Source: Orychophragmus violaceus
Lineage: Eukaryota; Streptophyta; Magnoliopsida; Brassicales; Brassicaceae
DNA: 64,000 nucleotides
Assembly: GCA_030180135.1 (NCBI GenBank)
Contig: CM058230.1
Location: 17,051,082 to 17,115,081 of the forward strand
Direction of reading: 5' to 3'
In this document: positions 23,118 through 33,987 of the stretch, piece after piece
Layout: every line of letters begins with the position of its first letter
Position numbering within the stretch: the stretch's first letter is position 1
The notes under the pieces: generated by a model
Seen by the model: the letters and a program-made list of their open reading frames with translations, nothing else
What the model was told of the DNA's origin: nothing
Database searches by the model: none
Translations under genes and position numbers: made by a program

Positions 23118-25829
23118 ATGATTCGATCAAGCTCTTCTTCGGGGAGGACCGAATCCCAAAGGCGATCCCAGACCACTATCCCGCCGGGAGCGCTTAGGGC
23201 TGCCGCTACAGCCTAAGCTCGTCATCCATTACCCAGCCTCGCCGCCGTGATGGCTGCGCCGGAGAGACAGCACATGCCTCTCATCCATCCGCAAAAGCTG
23301 AACGGTGGTTTAATGTTAGTGTTTCTTTTTCCCGAGACTGTATAAAGCCTGTATAAAAGTTGTCTGTGTAACTTGCCTGTATAAAGCCTGTATAAAAGTT
23401 GTCTGTGTAACTTGCCTGTATAAAGCCTGTATAAAAGTTGACTGCGTAACTTGCCTGTATAAAAGTTGTCTGTGTGATTCTCGACTGTAAATTGACTTGT
23501 CTGTGTAACTTGCCTGTATTGACTTGTCTGTATAAAGACTGAAAATTGCTATAGACTCGTCTGTATAATTATCGAGTTTGGCTTTGATTTGTGTGAAGTT
23601 GTCTATGTGATTCTCGACTGTAAATTGACTTGTCTATATAACTTGCATGTATTGACTTTGACTTGTCTGTATAAAGACTGTAAATTGCAATTGCTATAGA
23701 CTCAGTCTTTGTAAATAACGAATTTGGCTTTGTTTTGTGTCAAGTTGTCTGTGTGATTCTCGACTGTAAATTGACTTGTCTGTATAACTTGCATGTATTG
23801 ACTTGTATGTATAAAGACTGTAAATTGCAATTGCTATAGACTCGTCTGTCTGAAAATGCTTCTCGATACTTGTCTACCTAAAGACTGTAAATTGCTATAG
23901 ACTCAGTCTGTATAAATATCGAATTTGGCTTGATTTGTGTGTAGTTGTCTGTGTGATTCTTGATACTTGTCTGTATAAAGACTGTTTATTTCTATAGACT
24001 CGTCTGTATAAATGTTGAATTTGGCTTTGATTTGTGAAGTTGTTTGATTCAGTTGGTCTTATCAGACTTTAGAACCGGTTATGTGTGTAGTTGTTTGTGT
24101 CTGTATGTTGCACTCGTCTGTATAAATGTTGAATTTGACTTTGTGTTCACAAGTTATTTGATTCAGTTGGTCTTATCAGATTGTATAAAGCCTGTAAGTA
24201 TGATCTGTGTTTGCTATTAGATGTACAATGGCTTCTAAGTCTTGTGTCTCTGTCTGTTTATTTAGTTTGTTGTCTGATTTGTCTGATTTGATTTGTTTTT
24301 TTCTTTTCGGTTTGATGCTGGTGTTTGTGTTATCTTTTACACAGGTTTGGCATTGATGACTGCATCCGCAGGGACATTGTTGCCTCATACCAATCAAACT
24401 TCTGGGGGCCATGGTGGAATTATGGAATGGTGCCTAAGGAAAAGAAGGATGAATGGTGGACAACCTTTGTGGTAATGTTCCCCCAATCGTTCTCATTATA
24501 TAATTAGAGTTGTGTAAAGATTGCTTCACTATTTAACAAATGCACATGTTTTTTTTTTGGTAGCAAAAATACAACTGGGAAAAACAACATGAGAATTTGG
24601 TGTATTTGCGGTGGGAGAAGGTTCTGAGACTGTCCATTGGTGATCTAGTGAGCAAGAGGAAGCGCGCTGGCAAGAAACCGACCTATATAGGACAGACGGA
24701 TTGGAACTCCATGCTTGACACTTGGGAGGAGGAGCCTCACCAAAAGAGAAGCAAGACAAACTCCGAGAACTCTTCATCTAATCCAGATGGATTAGGGAAG
24801 CAATGCCATACTTCTGGACGTGTGCCACACATTCGTGTGGCACATAATATGGTAAGTATTTCAATACACTTATTATTTATAAAATGTATGTTGTTTTTAT
24901 TTATCATTACTAACACATTGCTTTCTTTTGTAGGCTCTCGAGATGGGCGAAGAATCACCTGCAACTGCGGTGGTTCTTAAAACTCACTCTAACAAGAAGG
25001 GAGAAATCATAGATAAGCGAGCAGAGGCTCTTGTTAAGGCTGCAGAGGAGTTGGATGTGTCCAGATCGCAGCAATCTTCTGTCTCGGATGGACCCCCCCT
25101 ACTCCTTCTAACCAAGAGCTCACGGCTGCATACATCGAGGTAAGAATCCATATTTGGTTTCTGATGCTTCGAATTTTGTTTTTGGAATGGTTAACTGTTA
25201 TTGGTTTGGAAATGCTTGTATTGTTTTGTTTTATGAATGGTTAACTGTTATTGGTTTGGAAATGCTTGTAGTGTTTTGTTTTAGGAATGGTTAACTGTTA
25301 TTAGAATCTGACTTCATAAGGTTAAGTGTTATTGTTTTGGAAATGGTTGTATTGTTTTGGAAATGGTTAAGTGTTGATGTTTGCTTATGTTCAGTTCTCT
25401 GTTTAGTGTTATTTAGTTTCATTAATGCCGCTCTTTTTTGTTTTCATCTCGCAGACTGCAAAGAACAGCAAGGGGCGAGTGTATGGTCTTGGTTCTATCC
25501 AGTACCTCACTGCCTCGCCAAATGAGTCTGCGGCTTCTTCGCTTCTCAAGCATGTGGAGACTAATGCAAGGCTCTGCAATGTGGAGCAGAATATGGGTGG
25601 GATAGACAAAGGGCTGGGGATTCTCTTAACCTTGGAGGGAATTGATCCGGTGACTTATCAGCCAATTGGACGACCTGCTCCACGTGAGAGTGCTGGTTCT
25701 GCACCAAGCAACCACTCAGACGCTTCCCAGGAGCGGCCAAACGATCCCAACTTCTCTCCGATCAACCTTGCAAACGCAACTCCTCATTCTCTGTCAATCA
25801 TCAATGAACAAGCTCTACCTCAGGACTAA
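23118..25829 (+). pseudogene. Transposase_24 (TNPA-like) gene of CACTA-2
   Basis: A leader intron (22999-23117) ends at ATGATTCGATC. A short frame then stops at 23214-23216, and homology with CACTA-1 continues from ATG 23250 (MAAPERQHMPLIHPQKLNGG). Exons: 23250-23314, 24345-24471, about 24564-24851, 24934-25140 and 25455-25829. Conserved blocks: FGIDDCIRRDIVASYQSNFW, YNWEKQHENLVYLRWEKV, VVLKTHSNKKGEIIDKRAEA and TAKNSKGRVYGLGSIQYL. The family binds subterminal repeats. The exon near 25090 contains a one-base shift in a C run (SVSDG then a shifted PPTPSNQELTAAYIE). The first stop may make the first frame an upstream ORF. Confidence 0.8.
23325..24340 (+). repeat. tandem repeats filling intron 1 of the Transposase_24 gene
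   Basis: Starts as a clean ~40-bp tandem repeat (ttgcctgtataaagcctg plus tataaaagttgtctgtgtaa) and decays into longer units with gattctcgactgtaaattg and tgctatagactcgtctgtat. The intron is 23315-24344. Confidence 0.85.
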
Positions 25830-26039
25830 GCTCAGGACTAAGTTTAATTTTGTTTTAAGACTGTATGTACTATATTAACCAGGATGTATAATGTATTTGG
25901 AACCTTTGTAAAACTTAAACATCATTTGATGTTTTTTTTGTTATGTATATATATGAATGCAATTTCTTTATGGCAGTAACATTTTCGATTAATCAAATCT
26001 ATAATTCTCGAAAAAGTTTTGAATATGATTATTAGCATA

Positions 26040-26625
26040 TAAATATAATTCGTGGATATGTGCCAATTCAGCTACGACAATTCCGTGGTTAGTCGTAGCT
26101 CTATAGCCACGAATATATCGTGGTTAGTCGTAGCTATAAAGACACGAATAAATCGTGGTTAGTCGTAGCTAAATAGCAACGAATATATCGTGGTTATTCG
26201 TGGCTATCAAGCTACGAATATATCGTGGTTATTCGTGGCTATCTAGCTACGAATATATCGTGGTAATTCGTAGCTATATAGCTACGAACAATTCGTGGTA
26301 ATTCGTAGCTATATAGCTACGAACAATTCGTGGTTTTTCGTAGCTATGTAGCTACGAACAATTCGTGGTAATTCGTAGCAAAATAGCCACGAATATATCG
26401 TGGAAAGTCGTAGCTAAATAGCCACAAACTAGTTTGTAGCTATTCGTGGCTATACCGTGGCAAGCTTGCTACGACTAGCCACGACTAGCCACGGTTAAAC
26501 ATTAGCAACGAGCTCGAAGCTACGAAACATTTTCGTGGCTATTCGTGGCTAAGGGCGAACTAGCCACGGATATTTGGCTCTAGCCACGAAAAAATTCGTG
26601 GCTAAATACAGATTTTCTTGTAGTG
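26040..26625 (+). repeat. right subterminal repeats of CACTA-2
   Basis: Units of about 40 bp of the form tagctacgaatatatcgtggttattcgtggc, in both orientations, up to the CACTA terminus at 26625. There are about 200 bp of unremarkable sequence between the Transposase_24 stop (25829) and the repeats. Confidence 0.9.
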
Positions 26626-26848
26626 TATTTGTGGCTATATTTTCCACGAATAGCCACGAAAGTGTTTGTGGATACTTTGTTACGAATATTTTCATGGTTA
26701 TTCGTGGATATTATTTTCCACGAACTGTTCGTGTCTATTCGTGGCTAACGTAGCCGCGAATAACCACGAAATTGATTTCGTGACTATTCGTGGTTGGTTT
26801 TATATAGTCACGAAAAATTCGTGACTATTTGACAGATTTCTTGTAGTG
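26626..26848 (-). repeat. 5' terminus and outer subterminal repeats of CACTA-1
   Basis: Inverted CACTACAAGAAATCTGTC terminus ending at 26848, preceded by cacgaa/ttcgtg motifs. They are separated from 17160-17708 by CACTA-2. Confidence 0.9.
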
Positions 26849-27504
26849 ATAGAAACTTTGGGAAATAGAGACCACACTCAGTTATCAACTACCTGAAAAT
26901 GCTGCTGCAACTAGTGCATAGAGAATTTTAGAAATCTCAGCTACAAATTTAGAGGCGACAACACACCAACTAATTGAACCTCAAATGGCGAAGATATGTG
27001 GAGTTATGAGGACTTCCACCTCCAAATAAACAAATATGGAGCCAAAGGTCCAATTATGTTTTTAGAATAAAAAATCCTATCTTTTCTGAAGACAAACCTG
27101 AAATGATAGAAAACAAATCCAAGAAAAAAGTTTGAATAACAACCTCATACTGACGGTAATATATATGTGACGTGTAACATCTCAAAATAAGGTAAAATGA
27201 GAATCATATTGATATTCAAAAAGAATACATCATCTTCATACTGAGGTAAAGAGAGTCTTAACTAACATCTAAAAATGTAAGGTTCCAAAAGAAACAATTT
27301 GGTCCAAAGGGTTACGACAATACCTCGCGAAAGCTTGACGAATGGAGAGGAAGGTCGTGTAGAAGGTGACCATGGCTCCAATTGGATAACGGGCCAGGAT
27401 TGGAAGCTGCACAGAGCAGTAGATATCCTTACTTAAAAAGCGAGCTTACTAATTTTAAAAGACCATTAAACTGGTGTCACAGTCACCACTTTTAACGCCA
27501 AAAT
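26849..27504. other. unique sequence downstream of MIR395 copy 2
   Basis: No TE recognised. On the minus strand, 27415-27333 looks like a possible exon (preceded by tgtgcag, followed by gtattg), which could belong to the MIR395 primary transcript or a lost gene. No protein match recognised. Confidence 0.3.
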
Positions 27505-27622
27505 GGCACCAAGAGTCCCCCCAAACACTTCAGTGTTGTATACAAAATCGACCAAACATTTAAGAAATAAATGTGGTTTTTGAGTTTTAACAATGAAGCG
27601 TTAAAGGGAACTCATGGGGACA
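27505..27622 (-). ncRNA. MIR395: MIR395 copy 2, complete hairpin on the minus strand
   Basis: The mature sequence is the complement of 27513-27533 (CTGAAGTGTTTGGGGGG then ACTC), the GAC type of Arabidopsis miR395b/c/f. The opposite arm is the complement of 27592-27613. The arms pair with one true mismatch and several G-U pairs, with a loop of about 58 bases. The mature RNA lies on the 3' arm, as in all MIR395. It is on the opposite strand from the other three copies. Confidence 0.92.
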
Positions 27623-27679
27623 TTTGACTCTCTTCTTCCAGCTCTGTCCGGATAAAAAAATACTAACATTATATGCCTG

Positions 27680-27687
27680 TTTATATA
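27680..27687 (-). promoter_or_regulatory. candidate TATA box of MIR395 copy 2
   Basis: Minus strand TATATAAA (in gctatataaacagg), about 60 bp before the hairpin. Transcription would start around 27650-27655. Confidence 0.5.
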
Positions 27688-27689
27688 GC

Positions 27690-28319
27690 ATAGCAAAGGG
27701 TCTCCAATTCTTCTACTTTTCCAGTAAAAGAATTTCATAATGGGACTGGTACCAGTTTCATGATATACTCGAATCATACAATTAAGAACGTGTGGAAATT
27801 TGAAAGATGAATCGAGTCGAAATGTTGGGCTTCGTTAGATATATGACCGAATCAATATTTTTGTCCCTTCATTTGCTCGAAATATTTGGAAATCGACAGA
27901 AGTATTCTTTGTTGGACTCTTCTGGTATGTCGTTTCTCCCTTAATATTTTGTAAACGACAAAAGTATTCGTTGCATGGACGCATCACATCGATCTTCTAA
28001 ATAATATTCCTAGTTGAATGTTCACAGTGAATTACATAATCTTCAAAATTAAATTTAAAGTATTAGTAAAATACTTCGAAAATTTAACGTAGTCATTTTG
28101 ATGGTTTTTATGTGATTTTCTGTTAAATTTAATGATGGGTTTTATGTGATTTTCTGTTAAATTTGTGAACAGAAACATATTCTAAATATCCCTTCCAACT
28201 ATACACATATGTTTATACTTAACAAAAAACCAAAAAATGAACTTTATCTAGGAAAAGAATGGAATCAACCCAACAGTATTCGAAAAGTATGGTCCATATT
28301 CGTCCTAGGCTCTATCAAT
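27690..28319. other. upstream region of MIR395 copy 2, no gene seen
   Basis: About 630 bp of AT-rich unique sequence. A short duplicated phrase (tttatgtgattttctgttaaattt) occurs twice near 28108 and 28140. Likely contains the MIR395 promoter. Confidence 0.5.
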
Positions 28320-28332
28320 TAGTATTACAAAG

Positions 28333-29988
28333 GCCTTTTGACTAGCCATAACTCCTTTTTTTGGAGGGGAAAACCTAGCGCGTGAGCACACGCGCTCCCT
28401 AATTTTTCTCTCTCGAATTTATTCTCAAAGTCTCCGCCGCCAAGGTCTGATCTAGCCTCTCCGGCGCCGTCTGGCGTCGTGAGAGGGCTCCGCCGGGTCT
28501 TCTTCTTCTTCTCCTGTCGACAACGATTCTTCTGATGGTGGCTCTGTTCGTTCGCCGCCGTGCATCACTCTCCGGTCTCTGCCGCGCGTCTTCGCTTTCT
28601 CGAGATGCTGGGTGGCTCTCGCCGGAGATTCTTCTGCTCGAGGACGGCAGGAGCTTCGGCGCGGTGGTCAACTTATTCTTGCGAAGGCTACGAGTCTCCG
28701 GTCTCGTTAGCTCGTCGCGTCGGGATCTGGCGATTTTCGTGGTGGTCAAACCCAGATCCGGATTTGTCCTCTTCTGGCGGTTGTCCATCTTGCTCTGTCC
28801 CCTATTCCGAAGGTCGTCGTCGGTAGGTTCTCTGTTTTCTTTGTCTGGTTAGGTGGTCGCGTTTAGACTATTGGTGGTCTGCGTGAACTCCGGCACGTTC
28901 TGGTTCTCGTCTGCTCGGCGAGGTAGCCTCCAGTAGTCTCTTTGACGGTGGAGCTGTGAGTCTATATTCTGATTCCTAACTGGTGTGGCACCGGATTCCT
29001 TGAGGACGGGAAATCGGTTATGGATAGGAAATTCAGTCTTCTGTGCTCATTTCTTTTCACCTGGAGGTGTGGCTTGCTTCATCTTGGGCGTCAGATCCGG
29101 CAGCTACGACGTCTGGTGGTCGGTTCGCCTCATCCGGTAGCTTGATTGAGGTGAGTTCTTCTTGCTTTGCTGTTCTGTGGCAGATCTCAGCTGTAGTGAG
29201 GCTCTCCAAAACGCGGAGTTGCAAATCCGCGTCCGGTTTTGATTGGACTGGTGTATTTCGCTCCGGTCGAATCTGGTCTGGTCTTGCTTGTGTTCTCTTC
29301 TTGGGTGAGGTTTCCGTTCGTGGCTCCACAAGGCTTCGTCTGGTTGTTTTCGTGTTTGTGTTACGGATGTGTTGTCGAATGCTTAGTTCGGCCCAATTTT
29401 CTGGCAAGAAGGATTGGTTGCAAGTCTTGGCTTTGGAGTGGTGGATGCGGTAGCGGCGTCTACCTGCTTTAGTTTAGCAATTTGGTTTCGGTGGCAGATG
29501 ATCCGGGTTGGTCGTGGGAGGTGATCCCAGCGGTTGTCTGCTTCTGTTCGGTTAGAGATTTGTTGACATGGGATCGACGACGGAGGCGACTCTCTGTTTG
29601 TCCTGATGGTCCTCCCTTGTCGTCGGCTCTCTCGGTTAATCCAATACTGGAACCAAAGATTTGGATCTGGAAGGTGCGGTTTCGTGGCGTTTGTCTGGGG
29701 AGAAGCTGTAGGTGATTCTGGTTAGGCCTGTTCGGTTTTGCTCGTGGCAACGATGAAGAAGGACTCGAGCTCGTATGAGATGTGGCATAACTCTTCGGGC
29801 CGTGCTTAGTTGTTCGCATCAGCTGGCTAGTCCTTGCACTCTAGGTTGTTGCTTCTTATGCCGGTTCTTCTTGTTGTCGTTCTTCATTACTAGTTTTATT
29901 TTATTTTTCTGTATTCTTCGTGGTATCCCTGTATTTTGTTAAAAACAAAAATTGGTAATAAAATCTTAACATTTATACCCAAAAAAAA
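28333..29988 (+). mobile_element. non-autonomous poly(A) retroposon (possibly Sadhu-like)
   Basis: A 13-bp target duplication TAGTATTACAAAG (28320-28332 and 29989-30001) and an A8 tail at 29981-29988 show target-primed insertion by LINE machinery. The body is unusually GC-rich for the window, starts with a cctagcgcg...cgcgctccc stretch and carries only short open frames (for example 28535-28852 and 29043-29453) that I do not recognise. There is no endonuclease or reverse transcriptase. Non-coding retroposons of this sort (Sadhu) are known from Arabidopsis but are about 0.9 kb. A 5'-only LINE derivative is the alternative. Confidence 0.8.
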
Positions 29989-30001
29989 TAGTATTACAAA
30001 G

Positions 30002-31292
30002 AAGAAATCAATTATACAGTGTGGAGATATTATAATATATTTTTACCAAAAAAAAAAAGAGATATTATAATATATTTTTTCTTTTCTGAAAACCAGAAAG
30101 TCCGGAGTCTGTGGCGGAGTATACTACCACTTCTTTACCGGTCGAGTCAACTCCGTATTGGTGAGTCATTATAATAATAAATTGACCAAAAACTGATATA
30201 GTATTTGTATAAGACTAAAAAGTTGTATAATATATTCTTGATTGTTTTTGTGTTCGCATTCACGCTTATATGTTGTATGCTAAAATATCGTTATATTCCA
30301 AACAATATATAATAATTAGTATTTTAAAAGCAAACATCATAAATCAATTATTTATAAATGTAATGCAATAAAATTAATTTTGTTATGAGGTTTTTTGGGT
30401 TTTTTATAACAAAAGTGTTTTCTTATGTTTTGATGAAAGAATTTATCATTTAAAGATTAAAATGTTCATTTATGTTACCACATTTACAAGAGACTTTCAG
30501 TTAAAAACTATTGTAAAAGTTATGTGGTATATGTTTAATTGTTATTTTATTTATCTAAAATATTATTTTATAAAATACATGTTATATCTTTATATAAATT
30601 GAAAAGTGCTTTGAACTTTCATTTTCTCAGAAATGTTGATTATGTACTTGTCTTTAGTGAAATTATTTTTTTTTACTATGTTAATCATTGTTATTTATTA
30701 TATTAAATATTTTAGTTTTTATTATAGAAATAAGTATAATCTTATATAAAAAATACAAAAATAAAATGATAAATACAAAAATATTTTTAAATATGAAATT
30801 TAAATATTGATAAATATTATTGTTGTAGATAATACGATTTTATATAGTAAATTCGTATTATTTATATGAATTTTAAATTTGAATAAATATAAACGATAAA
30901 ATATTTTAATAAAAAATTAGTATATTGATGTTTATAGTATAAATAATTTATTATAATTAATATGAAAATATATTTACAAAGTATATTTAGATATTTATAT
31001 ATATGATTTTAGATAATAATTCATATGTGATTTTAAAAAAGATAATAATTCATATTGTTATTATTAACTTTAAATTTATATATAAACTATAAAATATTTT
31101 GATAAAATATTAAATATAATAATATCTATATGTATGTTTAATTATAATTAATATGATAGAAATAATTTTTTTCATAATATTATTGATGTTAAATTGAATT
31201 GATGAATTTTTAAAGATTTTTTTTAGTTATTAATAGTTGTGTTGGCAAGTATATTATGCTAATCTATATTGTGTTTTCTTAAAAGTAAATGA
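30002..31292. other. AT-rich intergenic DNA, no gene seen
   Basis: Long runs of A and T with no reading frame or recognised repeat family; it may be decayed Helitron sequence related to 31590-34250. Confidence 0.6.
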
Positions 31293-31294
31293 TA

Positions 31295-31522
31295 CTTCCT
31301 CTGTCCGGCTGTCCCAATATATAAGATGTTTTAAAAGAATTTTTTTGTTCTATTTTATTTGATTTTTTCAAGTTCTTATGTAAACTTTTTATTTCCTTAA
31401 TATGTTGAGACTATAAATATTCTGCAATATTTTTTTATTGGTTAAAATGTTTTTAAACACGTTTATGATTTCTTAATTTTATTGTTTTATACTAAAACAT
31501 CAAATAAAATGGGAAGAGGAAG
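31295..31522. mobile_element. Stowaway-like MITE
   Basis: Inverted ends CTTCCTCTGTCC and (complement of the right end) CTTCCTCTTCCC, flanked by TA on both sides (31293-31294 and 31523-31524). Length 228 bp, AT-rich, with inner complementary phrases (aagatgttttaaaag). This pattern is typical of Stowaway MITEs mobilised by Tc1/mariner transposases. Confidence 0.75.
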
Positions 31523-31589
31523 TAACAAGTAAACAAAGTGTAGTATCTGTTCTCTTTCAAAAAAAAAAAATTATTTTACGCTTCAAATA

Positions 31590-32240
31590 TTTGAATAATA
31601 TAAATATGAAATTATTTTATTATTTTATTAATTTTAAAATATATCAGCTGAAATTATTTACTATATGCGAATTTTTAGAAAATTTATAATTGAGATTGGC
31701 TAATTAATCTTTTCAACCCGTTTAATTAATTAAATATTTTTCAATTTGATGGAAAAATCTGCTAAAAAGTACAATCGTAGATAAACATCAATCGTAATAT
31801 GTGTATATATATATATTTAAAAAAAGATATTAAAATATATTTCAAATATTTGAATAATATAAGTATGAAATCATTTTAATAGTTTTATTAATTTTATAAA
31901 TATATCAGCTGAAATTATTTACTATATGCGATAAAAAAAAATTTATAATCGAGATTGGCTAATTAATTTTTCAATCCAATTAATTCATATTGTTATTATT
32001 ACCTTTAAGTTTGATGGATAAAACCTGCTAAAATATTTTAATCGTAAAATACATCAATCGTAATAATGTATATATGTATGTTATAATTATGAATTAATAT
32101 GATAGAAGATATTAAAATTTTTTCATAAATATATATTGATATTAAATCATAAATTAAAGAATCTTAATTTATATATAATAGTTGATGTATAAATTATTCA
32201 TTATATTTATCAATTAATTTGTTTTGATTTTAATTAATTA
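31590..32240 (-). repeat. AT-rich repeat block related to Helitron internal sequence
   Basis: Two imperfect copies (about 260 bp apart) of a block with atatcagctgaaattattta, gagattggctaattaa and aacctgctaaaa, also found at 32380-32830, 33430-33650 and 34020-34250. Confidence 0.6.
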
Positions 32241-33135
32241 GGAAAGTGGGACCCATTAAATGTTTTGGTTGATTGGCTACATGTTTAATAATTGTCTTGT
32301 TTGGAAACATGGATTGTAGAGATAATGTTATATTCCCTAATTACCCTTAATGAAGGTTACAAATTTTTTAGAAAATTTATAATTGAGATTGGCTAATTAA
32401 TGTTTTTCAACCCGTTTAATTAATTAAATATTTTTCAGTTTGATGGAAAAACCTGCTAAAAAGTACAATCGTAAAAACATCAATCGTAATATGTGTATAT
32501 ATATATATTTGAAACAAAAAAAAGATATTAAAATATATTTCAAATATTTGAATAATATAAGTATGAAATCATTTTAATATCTTATTCGTTTTCATTCAAA
32601 TATATCAGCTGAAATTATTTACTATATGCGAATTCGTTTTTTTAAAATAATTTATAATCGAGATTGGCTAATTAATTTTTCAATCCGTTTAATTAATTAA
32701 ATATTTTTCAGTTTGATGGAAAAACCTGCTAAAAAGTACAATCGTAAAAACATCAATCGTAATATGTATATATATATATATTTTTTTTTTGAAACAAAAT
32801 AAAAAGATATTAAAATATATTATAAATATATTTTGAATTAAATCATAAATTAAAGAATCTTAATTTATATATAATAGTTGATGTATAAATTATTCATTAT
32901 ATTTATCAATTAATTTGTTTTGATTTTAATTAATTAGGAAAGTGGGACCCATTAGATTTTGGTTGTTTGGCTACATGTTTAATAATTGTCTTGTTTGGAA
33001 ACATGGATTGTAGAGATAATGTTATATTCCCTAATTACCCTTAATGAAGGTTACAAATCATAATAATATCAAGGACAAATTTCTGGAACAACATTTATGT
33101 ACCATGGCCAAACTCTAATTTTTTAATAGTATTGA
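32241..33135 (-). mobile_element. Helitron B (5' end defined, 3' end not found)
   Basis: On the minus strand it begins TCAATACTATTAAAA at 33135, directly after the CTAG end of Helitron A. It shares with A the stretch around ataacattatctctacaatc and ttccaaacaagacaatt. A direct duplication of about 696 bp is visible (the phrase ggaaagtgggacccatta at 32241 and 32937). It may extend leftward into 31590-32240. Confidence 0.5.
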
Positions 33136-33987
33136 CTAGATTTTGATCCGCGCTTAGAAAGCGCGGATTTACTTTTCTTTACAAATATAAATTTTATTTA
33201 TTTTGTTATTACTAATTAAATTTTTTTAATTATTCAATCTATTTTTTTTTATAATTGTTTAATCCGCATTATAAAATAAATTAATAATTTAGATTTTAAA
33301 AAGAAAAGTGTGTTATTTGGGAGGAGGTATTAATTAATAATTTATATTTTTATTAAATTAAATATATATATATATATCAATTGGAATTAATTTATATATA
33401 TATTTGTTTTTAAATTCGTGCAAAGTTTATTTTTAGAATTCGAAATTGGCTAATTTATTTTTAACCCGTTCTTATAATAGTTTAAATATTTTACAATTTG
33501 ATGGAACAACCCGCTAAAAATGTAATCGTAAAAGAAAAATTCTTACTAAATAAATTAATTTAATATATTTATATAATATAAAAATAAATATTTATATTTG
33601 AAACAAAAAAATAAAGAAGATATTAAAATATATTATAAATGAATTTTGAATATAATCATAATTAAAGAATATCATCTTATATATATAAATAGTTGATGTT
33701 TAAATTATTTAGTTATATTTATCAATTGATTTAATAGTTTCACGTTTATACATATATATATTTATTATTGAGAATTAGAAAAATGAAACCCATTATATTT
33801 AACTTGTTTGGATACATATTTAGTAATTGTCTTGTTTGGAAATATGGATAATAGAGAAAATGTTATATTCTTTAATTTCCCTTAATTAATATTAAAAACA
33901 TCTTTAAATCTTAAATGACACAAATTGTAAATAACACATACCCTAAAGGTTAGTTTTTAACGATTCTAATTTTTTTAATAGTATTGA
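33136..33987 (-). mobile_element. Helitron A, 852 bp, non-autonomous
   Basis: Minus strand: preceded by A (33988), starts TCAATAC at 33987. It ends with a perfect 10-bp-stem hairpin (ATCCGCGCTT, loop TCT, AAGCGCGGAT; 33168-33146), ten bases, then CTAG at 33136, followed by T. This is the standard Helitron pattern: inserted between A and T, 5' TC, 3' hairpin plus CTRR. It contains no coding capacity. Confidence 0.7.

Larger units (their letters stand above)
17709..26625 (+). mobile_element. CACTA-2: full-length CACTA element inside CACTA-1
   Basis: Left end CACTACAAGAAAATCTGTG, right end the inverted form CACTACAAGAAAATCTGTA. Three-base target duplication TAT (17706-17708 and 26626-26628). 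Length 8917 bp. It carries a TNP2 transposase gene and a Transposase_24 gene, both on the plus strand and both damaged, so it is no longer autonomous. It belongs to the same family as CACTA-1 and landed in that element's subterminal repeats, in the opposite orientation. Confidence 0.95.
425..26848 (-). mobile_element. CACTA-1: nested, 3'-truncated CACTA (En/Spm) element
   Basis: The 5' terminus is at 26848 (on the minus strand CACTACAAGAAATCTGTC, then CACGAA-type subterminal repeats). Reading leftwards come the TNP2 transposase pseudogene and the Transposase_24 pseudogene. Homology with CACTA-2 stops near 425, about 0.8 kb before the expected 3' terminus. Removing CACTA-2 (8917 bp) and the Athila derivative (8946 bp) leaves about 8.5 kb, close to the length of CACTA-2. 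It lies between MIR395 copies 1 and 2. Confidence 0.88.

Noticed and set aside
28399..28788. 129-residue Arg-rich frame on the minus strand of the GC-rich retroposon
   Set aside because: The poly(A) tail shows the element reads on the plus strand; composition explains the open frame.
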